NCBI RefSeq assembly: GCF_001423745.1
Contig: NZ_LMPC01000011.1
Location: 1-61,581, forward strand
Direction: 5' to 3'
Length of the DNA stretch: 61,581 nt
Source of the DNA: Arthrobacter sp. Leaf337
Lineage (GTDB): Bacteria > Actinomycetota > Actinomycetes > Actinomycetales > Micrococcaceae
Shown: piece by piece, positions 24,222-32,782 of the stretch
Layout: every line of letters begins with the position of its first letter
Numbering within the stretch: the first letter of the stretch is position 1
Made by a program: the position numbers and the translations under genes
The notes under the pieces: generated by a model
Told to the model about the DNA's origin: nothing
Database searches by the model: none
The model's input: only the letters and a program-made list of their open reading frames with translations

Positions 24222-24305
24222 GACTGTTAACAAATGATATGCCAGTGTGACCCCGGTCATGCTTCAATGTCAACAGTCAATGTTGGAGGTTGACTGTTGA
24301 CAGTG
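24222..24305. promoter_or_regulatory. Three operator copies in the divergent sugar-cluster promoter
   Basis: Sites related to GACTGTNNACAGTC: 24222-24235 (GACTGTTAACAAAT), 24265-24278 (CAATGTCAACAGTC) and 24292-24305 (GACTGTTGACAGTG). The last two also form a perfect 13-bp inverted pair, TGTCAACAGTCAA (24268-24280) and TTGACTGTTGACA (24290-24302). They fit binding by the GntR/FCD regulator encoded at 20120. Confidence 0.65.
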
Positions 24306-24358
24306 AAACGCCCTACAGTGATACACATCACCCCCGCTCATCCAGAGGATCAACGACG

Positions 24359-25183
24359 ATGTTCAATTCCCGCCTCGGCTGCTCGTCCATCAGCTTCCGC
24401 CATCAGGACCTGCGCACCGCCCTGCGGACCATCGGCTCCCTGGGCTTCGACGAAATCGACCTTGGTGCGCTTCCCGGCGTGTGCGACCACGTCCCGTATG
24501 AACTGGACGGGGACGCCGTCGAGGCAGTTACCGCTGACGTTCTGGCCTCAGGGCTGCGGGTCCGCTCGGTCAACGGGGATATCGGGGACCTCAATGCAGT
24601 GCTCGACGCCCGCCAGCAGGCTGCGCGCGAACGGCACCTGGAAGCCCTGCTCACGCTCACGGCCAACACCGGTGCCAAGGCGCTAGTCCTTCCGTGCGGC
24701 GCCCTGGGCCACGACCCCGTCCGGAGCGTGGACGAAGATCTGGACACGATCGCCGCCTCGCTCATCCATGCCGGGCAGCGCGCCGCCGAATTCGGCGTCG
24801 AACTCTGGACCGAATCCCTGCACTTCCTGAGGTTCTGCTGGAACCTGGAGCGCGCGGAACTGCTGGCGCAGCGGCTGGCAGGTTCCGGCATTGGAATTGT
24901 CATGGACTTCAGCCACATCGTTGCGGCCGGCGAGGACCCGCTCGAATACCTTGACCGGCACGACGGCCGAATTGCCCACGTACACCTCCGCGATGCCGTG
25001 CCGGGAAACATCAACCTCAGCATCGGCAACGGCCAGGCGGACTTCGCCGCCGGGCTGCGCGCGCTCGCAGGCCGCGGCTATACCGGCCACTTTTCGCTCG
25101 AACTGGAAACCCGGGATGTCACGCACGACGAACGCCCCGCCGCCGCTGCCAAAGCGGCCAGCTTCATCACCGACCTCATCTAA
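24359..25183 (+). CDS. TIM-barrel sugar (phosphate) isomerase/epimerase
   Basis: A 274-residue AP-endonuclease-2/xylose-isomerase-like TIM barrel from ATG 24359. Metal-ligand acids expected at barrel strand ends are seen in GVELWTESLHF (Glu), IVMDFSHIVAAG (Asp-His), AHVHLRDA (His, Asp) and FSLELETRD (Glu). This family holds L-erythrulose-1-phosphate isomerase (LerI), hydroxypyruvate isomerase, D-apiose isomerase and tagatose epimerases. First gene of the plus-strand operon isomerase - SDR - DAK kinase - RpiB type. The neighbours favour a role on a C4 ketose (phosphate) or apiose; the exact substrate cannot be read from sequence. Confidence 0.8.
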   Translation: MFNSRLGCSSISFRHQDLRTALRTIGSLGFDEIDLGALPGVCDHVPYELDGDAVEAVTADVLASGLRVRSVNGDIGDLNAVLDARQQAARERHLEALLTLTANTGAKALVLPCGALGHDPVRSVDEDLDTIAASLIHAGQRAAEFGVELWTESLHFLRFCWNLERAELLAQRLAGSGIGIVMDFSHIVAAGEDPLEYLDRHDGRIAHVHLRDAVPGNINLSIGNGQADFAAGLRALAGRGYTGHFSLELETRDVTHDERPAAAAKAASFITDLI

Positions 25184-25229
25184 CGACCACCACCAAGCAA
25201 CCCGCACCACCAAGAAACCAAGGAGCATC

Positions 25230-26006
25230 ATGACTACCACCATCCAGCGCACCGCCGTCCTCACCGGGGCCACCTCTGACCGCGGCATCGGCATCACCAC
25301 CGCACGCCGCTACGCCAGCCAGGGCTGGGGAGTGGTGATCCTGGACCTCGACGGCGAGAAGTCCGCCAAGGTCGCCGCCGACATCGGCAACGAATTCAAC
25401 GTCCCGGCATACGGCCACGAGATCGACGTCGCCAATGAGGGCTCCGTCAACGCCGCCTACGCCGCCGTCAAGGCAGAAGTGAGCGCCGGCAATCTTCCCC
25501 CGGTGGGCGCCCTGGCCAACATCGCCGGCATCACCTCCCCTGTTCCGTTCCTGGAAACCACCCTGGAACTCTGGCACAAAGTCATGGACGTGAACGCCAC
25601 CGGCACCTACCTCGTCACCAAGGCATTCCTGCCGGACATGATCGAGGCCGGCTGGGGCCGGATCGTCAACATGTCCTCCGTTTCCGCGCAGCGCGGCGGC
25701 GGCGTGTTCGGCAAGGTCCCCTACTCCGCCGCCAAAGCCGCCATCCTCGGCTTCACCAAGGCCCTGGCCCGTGAAATCGGCGCCACCGGCGTGACCGTCA
25801 ACGCCATCACCCCGGGCGCAGTGGACACCAACATCCGCGTGGGCAGCACCGAGGAACAGGAAGCCGCCATCAACGCCGGCATCCCCCTGGGCCGGAACGC
25901 CACCACCGAGGAAATCGCCGCCGTCATCACCTTCCTGTCCTCCGAGGAATCGGCCTACCTGACCGGAACCACCATCGACATCAACGGCGGAAGCCACATC
26001 CACTAG
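25230..26006 (+). CDS. SDR family polyol dehydrogenase (candidate threitol dehydrogenase)
   Basis: A 258-residue classical SDR from ATG 25230 (AGGAG upstream). All catalytic features are intact: TGATSDRGIGITTARRYA cofactor loop, NIAG, the Ser in NMSSVSAQRGG, and YSAAKAAIL (Y-x3-K), followed by the usual NAITPGAVDT. Family members oxidise polyols to ketoses or reduce 3-oxoacyl groups. Adjacent DAK-type kinase and RpiB-type isomerase genes match the DthD-DerK-DerI order of the D-threitol pathway known from Mycobacterium smegmatis, so oxidation of D-threitol to D-erythrulose is the leading guess. Confidence 0.85.
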   Translation: MTTTIQRTAVLTGATSDRGIGITTARRYASQGWGVVILDLDGEKSAKVAADIGNEFNVPAYGHEIDVANEGSVNAAYAAVKAEVSAGNLPPVGALANIAGITSPVPFLETTLELWHKVMDVNATGTYLVTKAFLPDMIEAGWGRIVNMSSVSAQRGGGVFGKVPYSAAKAAILGFTKALAREIGATGVTVNAITPGAVDTNIRVGSTEEQEAAINAGIPLGRNATTEEIAAVITFLSSEESAYLTGTTIDINGGSHIH

Positions 26007-26037
26007 CAGCCGTCCCGCCAAAGGTAGAGAGCCCGCC

Positions 26038-27834
26038 ATGACCAGAATTTTCAACGATCCCTCCGACTTTGCAGAGGAAGCCCTCGCCGGGTTCTGCGAC
26101 GTCCACGCCGACTTGGTCCGCCAGGTAACCGGCGGGGCTGTGCGCCGACGCCGCCCCGCCAAGCCCAAAGTGGCTGTCCTCGCGGGCGGCGGGTCGGGCC
26201 ACTACCCGGCCTTCGCCGGTCTGATCGGCACCGGACTGGCCGACGGCGCCGTGGTGGGCAACATCTTCACCTCGCCTTCCGCGCAGCAAGCCTATGCCGT
26301 GGCCAAGGCCGCGGAGTCCGGCGCCGGAGTGGTGTTCACCTACGGCAATTACGCCGGGGATGTGCTGAATTTCGGCATGGCCAGGGAGCGGCTCGCTTCG
26401 GAGGGGATCCAGGTGGAAAACGTCCTGGTGACGGATGACGTTGCCAGCGCCCCGCCGTCGGAATCGGAGAAACGCCGCGGTATCGCGGGCGACTTCACCG
26501 TCTTCAAGATCATGGGTGCGGCGGCCGAAGCCGGCGCGGACCTGGCCGACGTCGTGCGCCTTGGCCGCAAAGCCAACAGCCTGACCCGCACCATCGGCAG
26601 CGCCTTCCACGGCTGCACCTTCCCGGGCGCCGAAACCCCGCTGTTCACCCTCAAGGACCGGCAGATGGGCCTGGGCCTGGGCATCCACGGCGAGCCCGGC
26701 CTGTTCGACACCGAGCTGCCGCCCGCCAAGGAGCTGGGCCAGGAATTCGTCTCCCGGTTGCTGGCCGAGACCCCGCACGGCGCTGGCGACCGCATCGCCG
26801 TCATCCTCAACGGCCTCGGTTCCACCAAGCATGAGGAACTCTTTGTCCTCTGGCTCACCATTGCCCCGCTGCTCCGCGCCGCGGGCTACACGCTGGTGAT
26901 GCCGGAAGTGGGCGAGCTGGTCACCAGCCTGGACATGTCCGGCGTCTCCCTCACCATCACCTGGCTGGACGACGAACTTGAGCCGCTCTGGACCGCGCCG
27001 GCCGAAACACCGGCGTACCGCAGGGGTAACGCGGCCCTCCAGTCCGGTGATGCCTCGGCAGAGGAAGAGTCCGACGGCGCCGCCGCACCCGATGCTTTCG
27101 ACGCAACCGAAGAGTCGCGCGGCTACGCGGCAAACTGCCTCGCAGCCCTCGCTGCCGCCCGGGACTCCCTGCACGGCGCCGAAGCGCGCCTCGGGGACAT
27201 GGATGCCGTGGCCGGCGATGGAGACCACGGCCGCGGCATGGTCCGCGGCATCGACGCGGCCACGGCCGCGGCGGCGGATGCCGCTGCCCGCGGCGCCGGC
27301 GCGGGAGCCGTCCTGGCCGCCGCCGGGGATGCGTGGGCGGATAAAGCCGGCGGAACCTCCGGCGTGCTGTGGGGTGCCGGGCTGAGGTCCTTCGGCGAAG
27401 CACTCGGCAACCAGCTGTCTCCCGGACCTTCGGAATTAGCCGCAGCCGTCAGCGCGTTCGCGGCAAGGATCACCGGCCTCGGCAAGGCGGAAATCGGGGA
27501 CAAGACCATGGTGGACGCCCTGCTGCCCTTCGCAGAGACGTTCAGCCGGCTGCTGGCTGACGGCAGCCACCACGGCGGGCAGCCTGCTGCAACGGCGTGG
27601 GCCGAAGCGGCCGCCGTGTCCACCGCGGCTGCGGAAGCCACCGCTTCGCTGCGTCCGCTCAAGGGCCGCGCCCGGCCGCTCGCCGAAAAGAGCATAGGCA
27701 CCGCGGACCCCGGGGCCACGTCCCTGGCCATGATCTTCACCGTCATGGGCCCGCACCTTACCGGCCTTGCCGCGCCGGCTGCTGCCGAAACGACAGGACC
27801 GGCAGCCCGCCAGCCCGCAGGAACACCGTCATGA
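26038..27834 (+). CDS. Dihydroxyacetone-kinase family sugar kinase (DhaK-DhaL fusion), candidate D-erythrulose or apulose kinase
   Basis: A 598-residue ATP-dependent kinase. DhaK domain about residues 1-325: GGGSGHYPAFAG (51-62) and GLGIHGEPG with the substrate-binding His217, which forms a hemiaminal with the ketose carbonyl. Linker about 330-365. DhaL domain about 366-575: GDMDAVAGDGDHGRGM, the Asp cluster that binds ADP-magnesium, and GGTSGVLWGAGL. The fused form uses ATP directly. Homologues include DerK (D-erythrulose kinase) and apulose kinase. Its stop overlaps the next gene by 4 bp (ATGA), and it sits 31 bp after the SDR. Confidence 0.87.
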   Translation: MTRIFNDPSDFAEEALAGFCDVHADLVRQVTGGAVRRRRPAKPKVAVLAGGGSGHYPAFAGLIGTGLADGAVVGNIFTSPSAQQAYAVAKAAESGAGVVFTYGNYAGDVLNFGMARERLASEGIQVENVLVTDDVASAPPSESEKRRGIAGDFTVFKIMGAAAEAGADLADVVRLGRKANSLTRTIGSAFHGCTFPGAETPLFTLKDRQMGLGLGIHGEPGLFDTELPPAKELGQEFVSRLLAETPHGAGDRIAVILNGLGSTKHEELFVLWLTIAPLLRAAGYTLVMPEVGELVTSLDMSGVSLTITWLDDELEPLWTAPAETPAYRRGNAALQSGDASAEEESDGAAAPDAFDATEESRGYAANCLAALAAARDSLHGAEARLGDMDAVAGDGDHGRGMVRGIDAATAAAADAAARGAGAGAVLAAAGDAWADKAGGTSGVLWGAGLRSFGEALGNQLSPGPSELAAAVSAFAARITGLGKAEIGDKTMVDALLPFAETFSRLLADGSHHGGQPAATAWAEAAAVSTAAAEATASLRPLKGRARPLAEKSIGTADPGATSLAMIFTVMGPHLTGLAAPAAAETTGPAARQPAGTPS

Positions 27835-28337
27835 CACATCCCGCAACTGCAGGGGAAGGACAGGCCGTGGGCATACGACTCATCCTGGGCGCCGACGAAG
27901 CCGGCGTGGACTACAAGGACAGGATCGCGGCGGACCTGCGCAACGATCCCCGGGTCAGCGAAATCATCGATATCGGCGTCAACCGCAGCGATGCCCCCGC
28001 GCAGTTCACCACGCCGTACCCGTACGTGGGGATCGCTGCGGGGGAGATGATCAAGGAAGGCCGCGCGGACCGGGCCATCCTGTTCTGCGGGACCGGAATC
28101 GGCGTGGCCATCGCCGCGAACAAGGTGGACGGCATCAGGGCAGCCACGGCCCACGACTCGTTCTCGGTGGAGCGCTCGGTGCTCTCCAACGACTGCCAGG
28201 TCCTCACCATGGGCCAGCGTGTGGTGGGCGTGGAACTCGCCCGCAGGCTGGCCCGGGAATGGCTCGGCTACACCTTCGACCCCTCGTCCGCCTCGGCATC
28301 CAAAGTGAAGGTGCTGACGGATTTCGAAGGCTGCTGA
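27831..28337 (+). CDS. RpiB/LacAB-type sugar-phosphate isomerase (candidate D-erythrulose-4-phosphate isomerase)
   Basis: A 168-residue isomerase starting at ATG 27831. Family features: ILGADEAGVDYKD near the N-terminus, the active-site Cys in FCGTGIGVAIAANKVDGIRAA, and the helix with SNDCQVLTMGQRVVG. RpiB-type enzymes interconvert ribose-5-P/ribulose-5-P, allose-6-P, galactose-6-P or erythrulose-4-P/erythrose-4-P. Behind a DAK-type kinase and a polyol dehydrogenase, the DerI role (D-erythrulose-4-P to D-erythrose-4-P) fits best; the split transketolase would then use erythrose-4-P. Translationally coupled to the kinase gene. Confidence 0.85.
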   Translation: MTHPATAGEGQAVGIRLILGADEAGVDYKDRIAADLRNDPRVSEIIDIGVNRSDAPAQFTTPYPYVGIAAGEMIKEGRADRAILFCGTGIGVAIAANKVDGIRAATAHDSFSVERSVLSNDCQVLTMGQRVVGVELARRLAREWLGYTFDPSSASASKVKVLTDFEGC

Positions 28338-28361
28338 CCCCGCTGTCCGGGGACTGGGCAG

Positions 28362-29471
28362 CTACTCGACGCTCACCTTGACGCGCTGCACCACGTTGTT
28401 CCCCATGCCCTGGTAGTTCCAGGCCTGCTCCAGCGGCTGAGTTAGCCCGGTCGCGTCGGTGGCCCGGCAGGCGAGCTCATGCTCGCCCCGGTCCGCCACC
28501 CACGGCAACGTCCATTCGCACCACGCAAACGGCCCGGCCGGATGCCCGAGATGCGCGGGCACCCACTTCCCGTCGATCCCCACCTCCACGCGGACCACGG
28601 AGCCTTGGCCGGACCAGGCCCTGCCCTGGAGCATCACCGGTCCCGGGGACAGGACCCTGCTGCGGGTGTAGAAGTCCGGGATGCCCGGCGGAATCATCAG
28701 CGAACGGACCCTGATCCGCGAAACCGGAGTGCCGGCGTCGTCCGCGTCCTGCTGGTAGCGGTAGGACACCGCCTGCTGGAATCCCTCGAAGGGGTGGGTC
28801 ACCACCTGGATGGACTCCAGCCACTTCACGCTGGCCATGCCGTACCAGCCCGGGACCACCAGCCGCAGCGGGTAGCCGTGCTGCGGCGGCAGTTCGCGGC
28901 CGTTCATCTCGTACGCCAGCACGACGTCGGGGCGCATCGCTTCCTTGATCGGCAGGCTTCGCGCATACTTCTGCCGGATTCCGCCCTGGATGCCGGCGTC
29001 GGCGCCGGTGAAGACGACTTCGACGGCGTCGTCGTCAACTCCGGCCTGGGCCAGCAAGTACGCGAGCGGAACCCCGGTCCACTCGGCGGTGCCCACGCCC
29101 TCGAGCCGCCACGGCTGGCTCATCGGCCGCGGATGCAGGAGCGAGCGTCCGTTGCCGGCGCACTCCAGCGTGACCGGGATGCTGATGGCGGGGTCCCGGC
29201 GGAGGGCGCGCAGGCTGATCTCGACGGCGCGCTGCACGGCACCGCCGATCCGCAAGTGCCAGGCGTCCGCGTCGATGAACGGGATGTCGAAATGGGTCAG
29301 GACGTAGTGCAGGCCCGGCGGGGTGGTGTCTTCCCGCAGGGCCTCCAGCGGCATCGAATGGTTCCGGACCGCCAGCTGCAGTTCCTCTGCCGTGAGCGGG
29401 CCGTGCGTAGGTTCTCCTGCATGCGCCGTGGGCTTAACGGACTGACGGCGCCGGGAAATCTGCTTCGTCAT
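28362..29471 (-). CDS. Sulfite oxidase-like molybdopterin-dependent oxidoreductase
   Basis: A 369-residue enzyme with the Mo-cofactor domain (about 60-235) followed by the Mo-co dimerisation domain (about 245-365). The molybdenum-ligand Cys is in VTLECAGNGR; GTAEWTGVPLAYLL and PPQHGYPLRLVVPGWYGMASVKWL are typical of the sulfite oxidase family. No signal peptide or Tat motif is visible, so a cytosolic location is suggested, unlike many bacterial sulfite dehydrogenases. Likely reaction: oxidation of sulfite or reduction of a sulfoxide-like compound; the electron partner is not evident here. It is convergent with the RpiB-type gene (24 bp between stops). Confidence 0.87.
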   Translation of the reverse strand: MTKQISRRRQSVKPTAHAGEPTHGPLTAEELQLAVRNHSMPLEALREDTTPPGLHYVLTHFDIPFIDADAWHLRIGGAVQRAVEISLRALRRDPAISIPVTLECAGNGRSLLHPRPMSQPWRLEGVGTAEWTGVPLAYLLAQAGVDDDAVEVVFTGADAGIQGGIRQKYARSLPIKEAMRPDVVLAYEMNGRELPPQHGYPLRLVVPGWYGMASVKWLESIQVVTHPFEGFQQAVSYRYQQDADDAGTPVSRIRVRSLMIPPGIPDFYTRSRVLSPGPVMLQGRAWSGQGSVVRVEVGIDGKWVPAHLGHPAGPFAWCEWTLPWVADRGEHELACRATDATGLTQPLEQAWNYQGMGNNVVQRVKVSVE

Positions 29472-29586
29472 GGCACTGTTCTTCTTCGGGTGGGGCCGTT
29501 TCTTCGGGTCGGGCGGATTCCGCGTGGCCGGCGGTGCCCGTGTTCACAGGTCTACGCCGCCGCCGCCGGTCCGTCAAGCAGGACTC

Positions 29587-30489
29587 CTAGAGGTGATGCG
29601 CCTCTTTGAGGAAGTCCGTGAGCCCCAGGGGTTCCCTGCCCGTGAGGCCACGAACGTCCGACGTCGGGCCGGCCAGTTCGCCGTTGGCGATGGCCGTGTA
29701 CGTGCTCACCCAGGCGTCGACCTGCCAGGCCGGGGCGCCGTAGGATGCCCGGGAAGCATAGGCTTCCGCCACGGTTTCATTGAGGAAAGTGATGGTCCGT
29801 CCGGTGCCTGCAGTGAGGAGCTCCGCGGCCCGCTGCAGGGAAATGTCCTCGGGGCCGGTCAGGCTGTAGGTCCGGCCCACGTGTACCGCCGGATCACCCA
29901 GCACCGCAGCGGCGCACCGGGCGACGTCCCCGCGGGTGACGGCCGCCATCACTCCGCCATCCGCCGGGCCGCGGATGACACCGTCGTCGCCGGCGAGAAG
30001 GGGCAGGAAGTCGAGGTAGAAGTTGTCCCGCAGGAACGTGTAGTTCATCCCCGAGGCCTTGACCCGTTCCTCAGTGGCGTAGTGGTCCCGGCCCAGCGTG
30101 AACGTGCAGTCGGCGGAGGCCCCGAAAAAGGACGTGTAGACGATGTGCTCCACGCCGGCCCCGGCAGCAGCATCCACGAACGCGAAATGCGTCTGGAGCC
30201 TGTCCTCGGCCTCGGACGCGGACACCATAAAGAGGGTCTTCACTCCCGCAAGCGAGGACGTCGCCAGCTCCGGGTCCGCATACGTGGACACCACCGGAAC
30301 CGCGCCCGGAAGGTCAGGCGCCCGGGCGGCGTCGCGCACCAGCAGCCGCTGCGGCAGCCCGGCGTCGGCGAGGATCCTGGCGACGAGTCCGCCGAGCTGG
30401 CCGGTGGAGCCGGTGACGGCCAGGGCGGGCAGGGCTTCGGTCGTTGGCCGGGCCGTCCCCCGGTCCGCGCTGCTTTCCCCGGCAGCCAC
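29587..30489 (-). CDS. NmrA-like atypical SDR
   Basis: A 300-residue NAD(P)-binding protein from a GTG start at 30489. The cofactor motif TGSTGQLGGLVARIL (G-x-x-G-x-x-G) and the later FMVSAS, HIVYTSFFGA and NYTFLRDNFYLDF segments are typical of atypical SDRs of the NmrA/quinone-oxidoreductase-2 type. These act as NAD(P)H-dependent quinone reductases or redox sensors. The start lies 2 bp after the stop of the aldo-keto reductase gene, so both are translated from one message. The preceding ~15 residues are a variable extension. Confidence 0.82.
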   Translation of the reverse strand: MAAGESSADRGTARPTTEALPALAVTGSTGQLGGLVARILADAGLPQRLLVRDAARAPDLPGAVPVVSTYADPELATSSLAGVKTLFMVSASEAEDRLQTHFAFVDAAAGAGVEHIVYTSFFGASADCTFTLGRDHYATEERVKASGMNYTFLRDNFYLDFLPLLAGDDGVIRGPADGGVMAAVTRGDVARCAAAVLGDPAVHVGRTYSLTGPEDISLQRAAELLTAGTGRTITFLNETVAEAYASRASYGAPAWQVDAWVSTYTAIANGELAGPTSDVRGLTGREPLGLTDFLKEAHHL

Positions 30490-30491
30490 GG

Positions 30492-31496
30492 CTAGGCCTC
30501 CCGGGACGCAGGCGACTTGGTCTGGGCGGGGTCGCGTTCGGCCAGGGAACCGATAACGTCATCGATCTTGTCCATGATGGCCTGGTCCAGCTTCACGCCT
30601 GCGGCCGCCACGTTGCCGGCAATCTGCTCCGGACGGGACGCACCCATGATGGCGGAGGCAACGTTCTTGTTCTGCAGCACCCACGCGATGCTCAGCTGGG
30701 CCATGGTGAGCCCGGCTTCAGCTGCGATCGGCTTGAGGTGCTGGACACCGGTGAGCACTTCGTCGGACATCCAGCGTTCGATCATCCTGGCGCCGCCCTT
30801 GGTGTCCGTGGCGCGGCTTCCCTCCGGGGCCGGCTTCCCCGGCCGGTACTTGCCGCTCAGCACACCCTGGGCGATGGGGGACCAGACAATCTGGGAGAGG
30901 CCAAGCTCTTCGGACGTCGGGACCACTTCGGCTTCGATGACCCGCCACAGCATGGAGTACTGCGGCTGGTTGGAGATCAGCTGGAATCCCAGGTCCTTTG
31001 ACAGGGCGTGCCCGTCCCGGATCTGGTCCGCCGTCCATTCACTGACGCCGATGTACAGTGCCTTGCCCTGCCGGACAATGTCCGCAAACGCCTGCATGGT
31101 CTCTTCCAGCGGCGTCTCATAGTCGTAGCGGTGCGCCTGGTACAGGTCCACGTAGTCGGTCTGGAGGCGCGTCAGGGAACCGTTGATGGATTCCATGATG
31201 TGCTTTCGGGACAGTCCCACATCGTTGTGGCCCTTGGGCCCCGTGGGGCCGAACACTTTGGTGAAAATCTCCAGGGACTCGCGGCGCTCGTCCTTCAACG
31301 CTTCGCCCAGCACCTTCTCCGCCGCCGTGTTGGCGTAGACGTCAGCGGTGTCGAAGGTACTGATTCCCGCGTCCAGCGCCGCCCGCACGCACTGGGTGGC
31401 CACTTCGTTCTCCACCTGGGAGCCGTGCGTGAGCCAGTTGCCGAAGGTGATTTCGGAGATCTTGAAGCCGCTGTTGCCGAGGTATCTGAATTCCAT
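30492..31496 (-). CDS. Aldo/keto reductase (AKR, potassium-channel beta-subunit-like)
   Basis: A 334-residue NADPH-dependent reductase. Catalytic tetrad elements: D in TFDTADVYANTAAE, Y in the same segment, K in FTKVFGPTGP and H in YQAHRYD. The NADP-binding end reads ASAIMGASRPEQI. It reduces aldehydes or ketones of unknown identity. A TACGGT hexamer 7 bases upstream of the ATG with no ribosome-binding site suggests a leaderless transcript. It is coupled to the NmrA-like gene downstream and is followed upstream by a second AKR gene, a paralogue-like pair on the same strand. Confidence 0.9.
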   Translation of the reverse strand: MEFRYLGNSGFKISEITFGNWLTHGSQVENEVATQCVRAALDAGISTFDTADVYANTAAEKVLGEALKDERRESLEIFTKVFGPTGPKGHNDVGLSRKHIMESINGSLTRLQTDYVDLYQAHRYDYETPLEETMQAFADIVRQGKALYIGVSEWTADQIRDGHALSKDLGFQLISNQPQYSMLWRVIEAEVVPTSEELGLSQIVWSPIAQGVLSGKYRPGKPAPEGSRATDTKGGARMIERWMSDEVLTGVQHLKPIAAEAGLTMAQLSIAWVLQNKNVASAIMGASRPEQIAGNVAAAGVKLDQAIMDKIDDVIGSLAERDPAQTKSPASREA

Positions 31497-31503
31497 GGTG
31501 TTT

Positions 31504-31509
31504 ACCGTA
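31504..31509 (-). promoter_or_regulatory. Candidate -10 element (TACGGT) for leaderless AKR mRNA
   Basis: On the minus strand TACGGT lies 7 bases before the ATG at 31496; no ribosome-binding site is seen. Confidence 0.35.
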
Positions 31510-31557
31510 GTCCACTTGGTTGCTCAGGGTAAGGGCTTTCCGCCACCGACCTGCGGT

Positions 31558-32631
31558 TTACCGCCGGCGCAGTTCCGCATATTCCAGGGAGGGGACAACG
31601 GCGCCGGCGTCGCGCTCCACGAAGTTGGTGCCGGGCGGCACCAGATCATCAATCGCGTCCAGCACGGCTTCGTCGAGTACCGTGTCAGCCGCTTTCAGGT
31701 ACGCGCGCAGATGTTCCTCGCTCCGCGGGCCAATGATCACGCTGCTGACGGCAGGATGGTTCAGGGCGAATCCGACCGCGAGGTCCACCAGAGGCAGTTC
31801 CAGCTTGTCGGCCAGGCGGGCCAGGGAATCTGCGGCGAGCAGCTTGCGCTCGCTTGCGGGGCCGGAAATGTCGTACCGGCCGGGAAGGGAGTGGACCCGT
31901 GTGGGCGGTTTCCCGGCGTCCAGGACAAAACTCCCGGACAGCCAGCCGCCGGCCAGCGGACCGTAAGCCAGCACACCCAGGCCGTACTGCTGGGCGATCG
32001 GAAGGACATCGCGTTCGGTGCCGCGGACCAGCATCGAATAGGGGACCTGGTTGGCCACCGGCGGAATGAGGTGGTTGGTGGTGGCCAGCCACTGGGCCTC
32101 CACGAGCTGCGCCGGGGTGAACACGGAGGTTCCGTAGTAGAGGATCTTGCCCTGCCGGATGAGGTCGTTCAGCGCCGTGATGGTTTCCAGGACATCCGTG
32201 TTGTAGTCCGGACGGTGCGCCTGGTAGAGGTCGATCCGGTCCGTCTGGAGGCGGCGGAGGCTGCCCTCCACTGCCTGCATGATCCAGCGCCTTGAGTTGC
32301 CCGAGTGGGCGGGGTTGGCGCTCATCTGGCCGTGGAATTTGGTGGCGATGAAGACGTCGTCCCGGCGGCCCTTGAGGGCGCGGCCCACTACTTGCTCGCT
32401 CTGGCCCTGCGAATAGACGTCCGCGGTGTCCACCGCGGTGATGCCGGCATCCAGCGCGGAGTTGATGATGCGGATGCTTTCCTCGGCGCCGGTGGGCGCA
32501 TAGCCCTGGGCGGTGCCGCCGGCGCCAACAGGGTCCGCCGGTGCGCCCTCGCCGAAGTTCATGGTGCCCAAGGTGAGCGGGCTGATCAGGGTCCCGCTGC
32601 GCCCGAACACCCGTAACTGGTTGAGGCTCAT
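31558..32631 (-). CDS. Aldo/keto reductase, second copy
   Basis: A 357-residue AKR from ATG 32631. Tetrad elements: AVDTADVYSQGQSEQ (Asp, Tyr), ATKFHG (Lys) and YQAHRPDYN (His). Conserved C-terminal SSVIIGPRSEEHL binds NADP. It is clearly related to the AKR at 30492 but not a recent duplicate, since loops differ and an insertion around residues 25-45 (GEGAPADPVGAGGTAQGYA) is unique. The 61-bp spacing leaves room for a separate promoter of the downstream gene. Substrate unknown. Confidence 0.88.
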   Translation of the reverse strand: MSLNQLRVFGRSGTLISPLTLGTMNFGEGAPADPVGAGGTAQGYAPTGAEESIRIINSALDAGITAVDTADVYSQGQSEQVVGRALKGRRDDVFIATKFHGQMSANPAHSGNSRRWIMQAVEGSLRRLQTDRIDLYQAHRPDYNTDVLETITALNDLIRQGKILYYGTSVFTPAQLVEAQWLATTNHLIPPVANQVPYSMLVRGTERDVLPIAQQYGLGVLAYGPLAGGWLSGSFVLDAGKPPTRVHSLPGRYDISGPASERKLLAADSLARLADKLELPLVDLAVGFALNHPAVSSVIIGPRSEEHLRAYLKAADTVLDEAVLDAIDDLVPPGTNFVERDAGAVVPSLEYAELRRR

Positions 32632-32782
32632 TCCCGGTTTCCTCACGTCTGACTCCCACGGCTGATTGCTGTGGATCGTCACGAGGCTACACAAAATCGG
32701 CCCGGCGGAGGGCTCCGGCGAAGCACTTCTTAGTCTTGCGTCGTCCGGAGTAACGCAGCGGGCGTCAATGACGAATTGTGAA

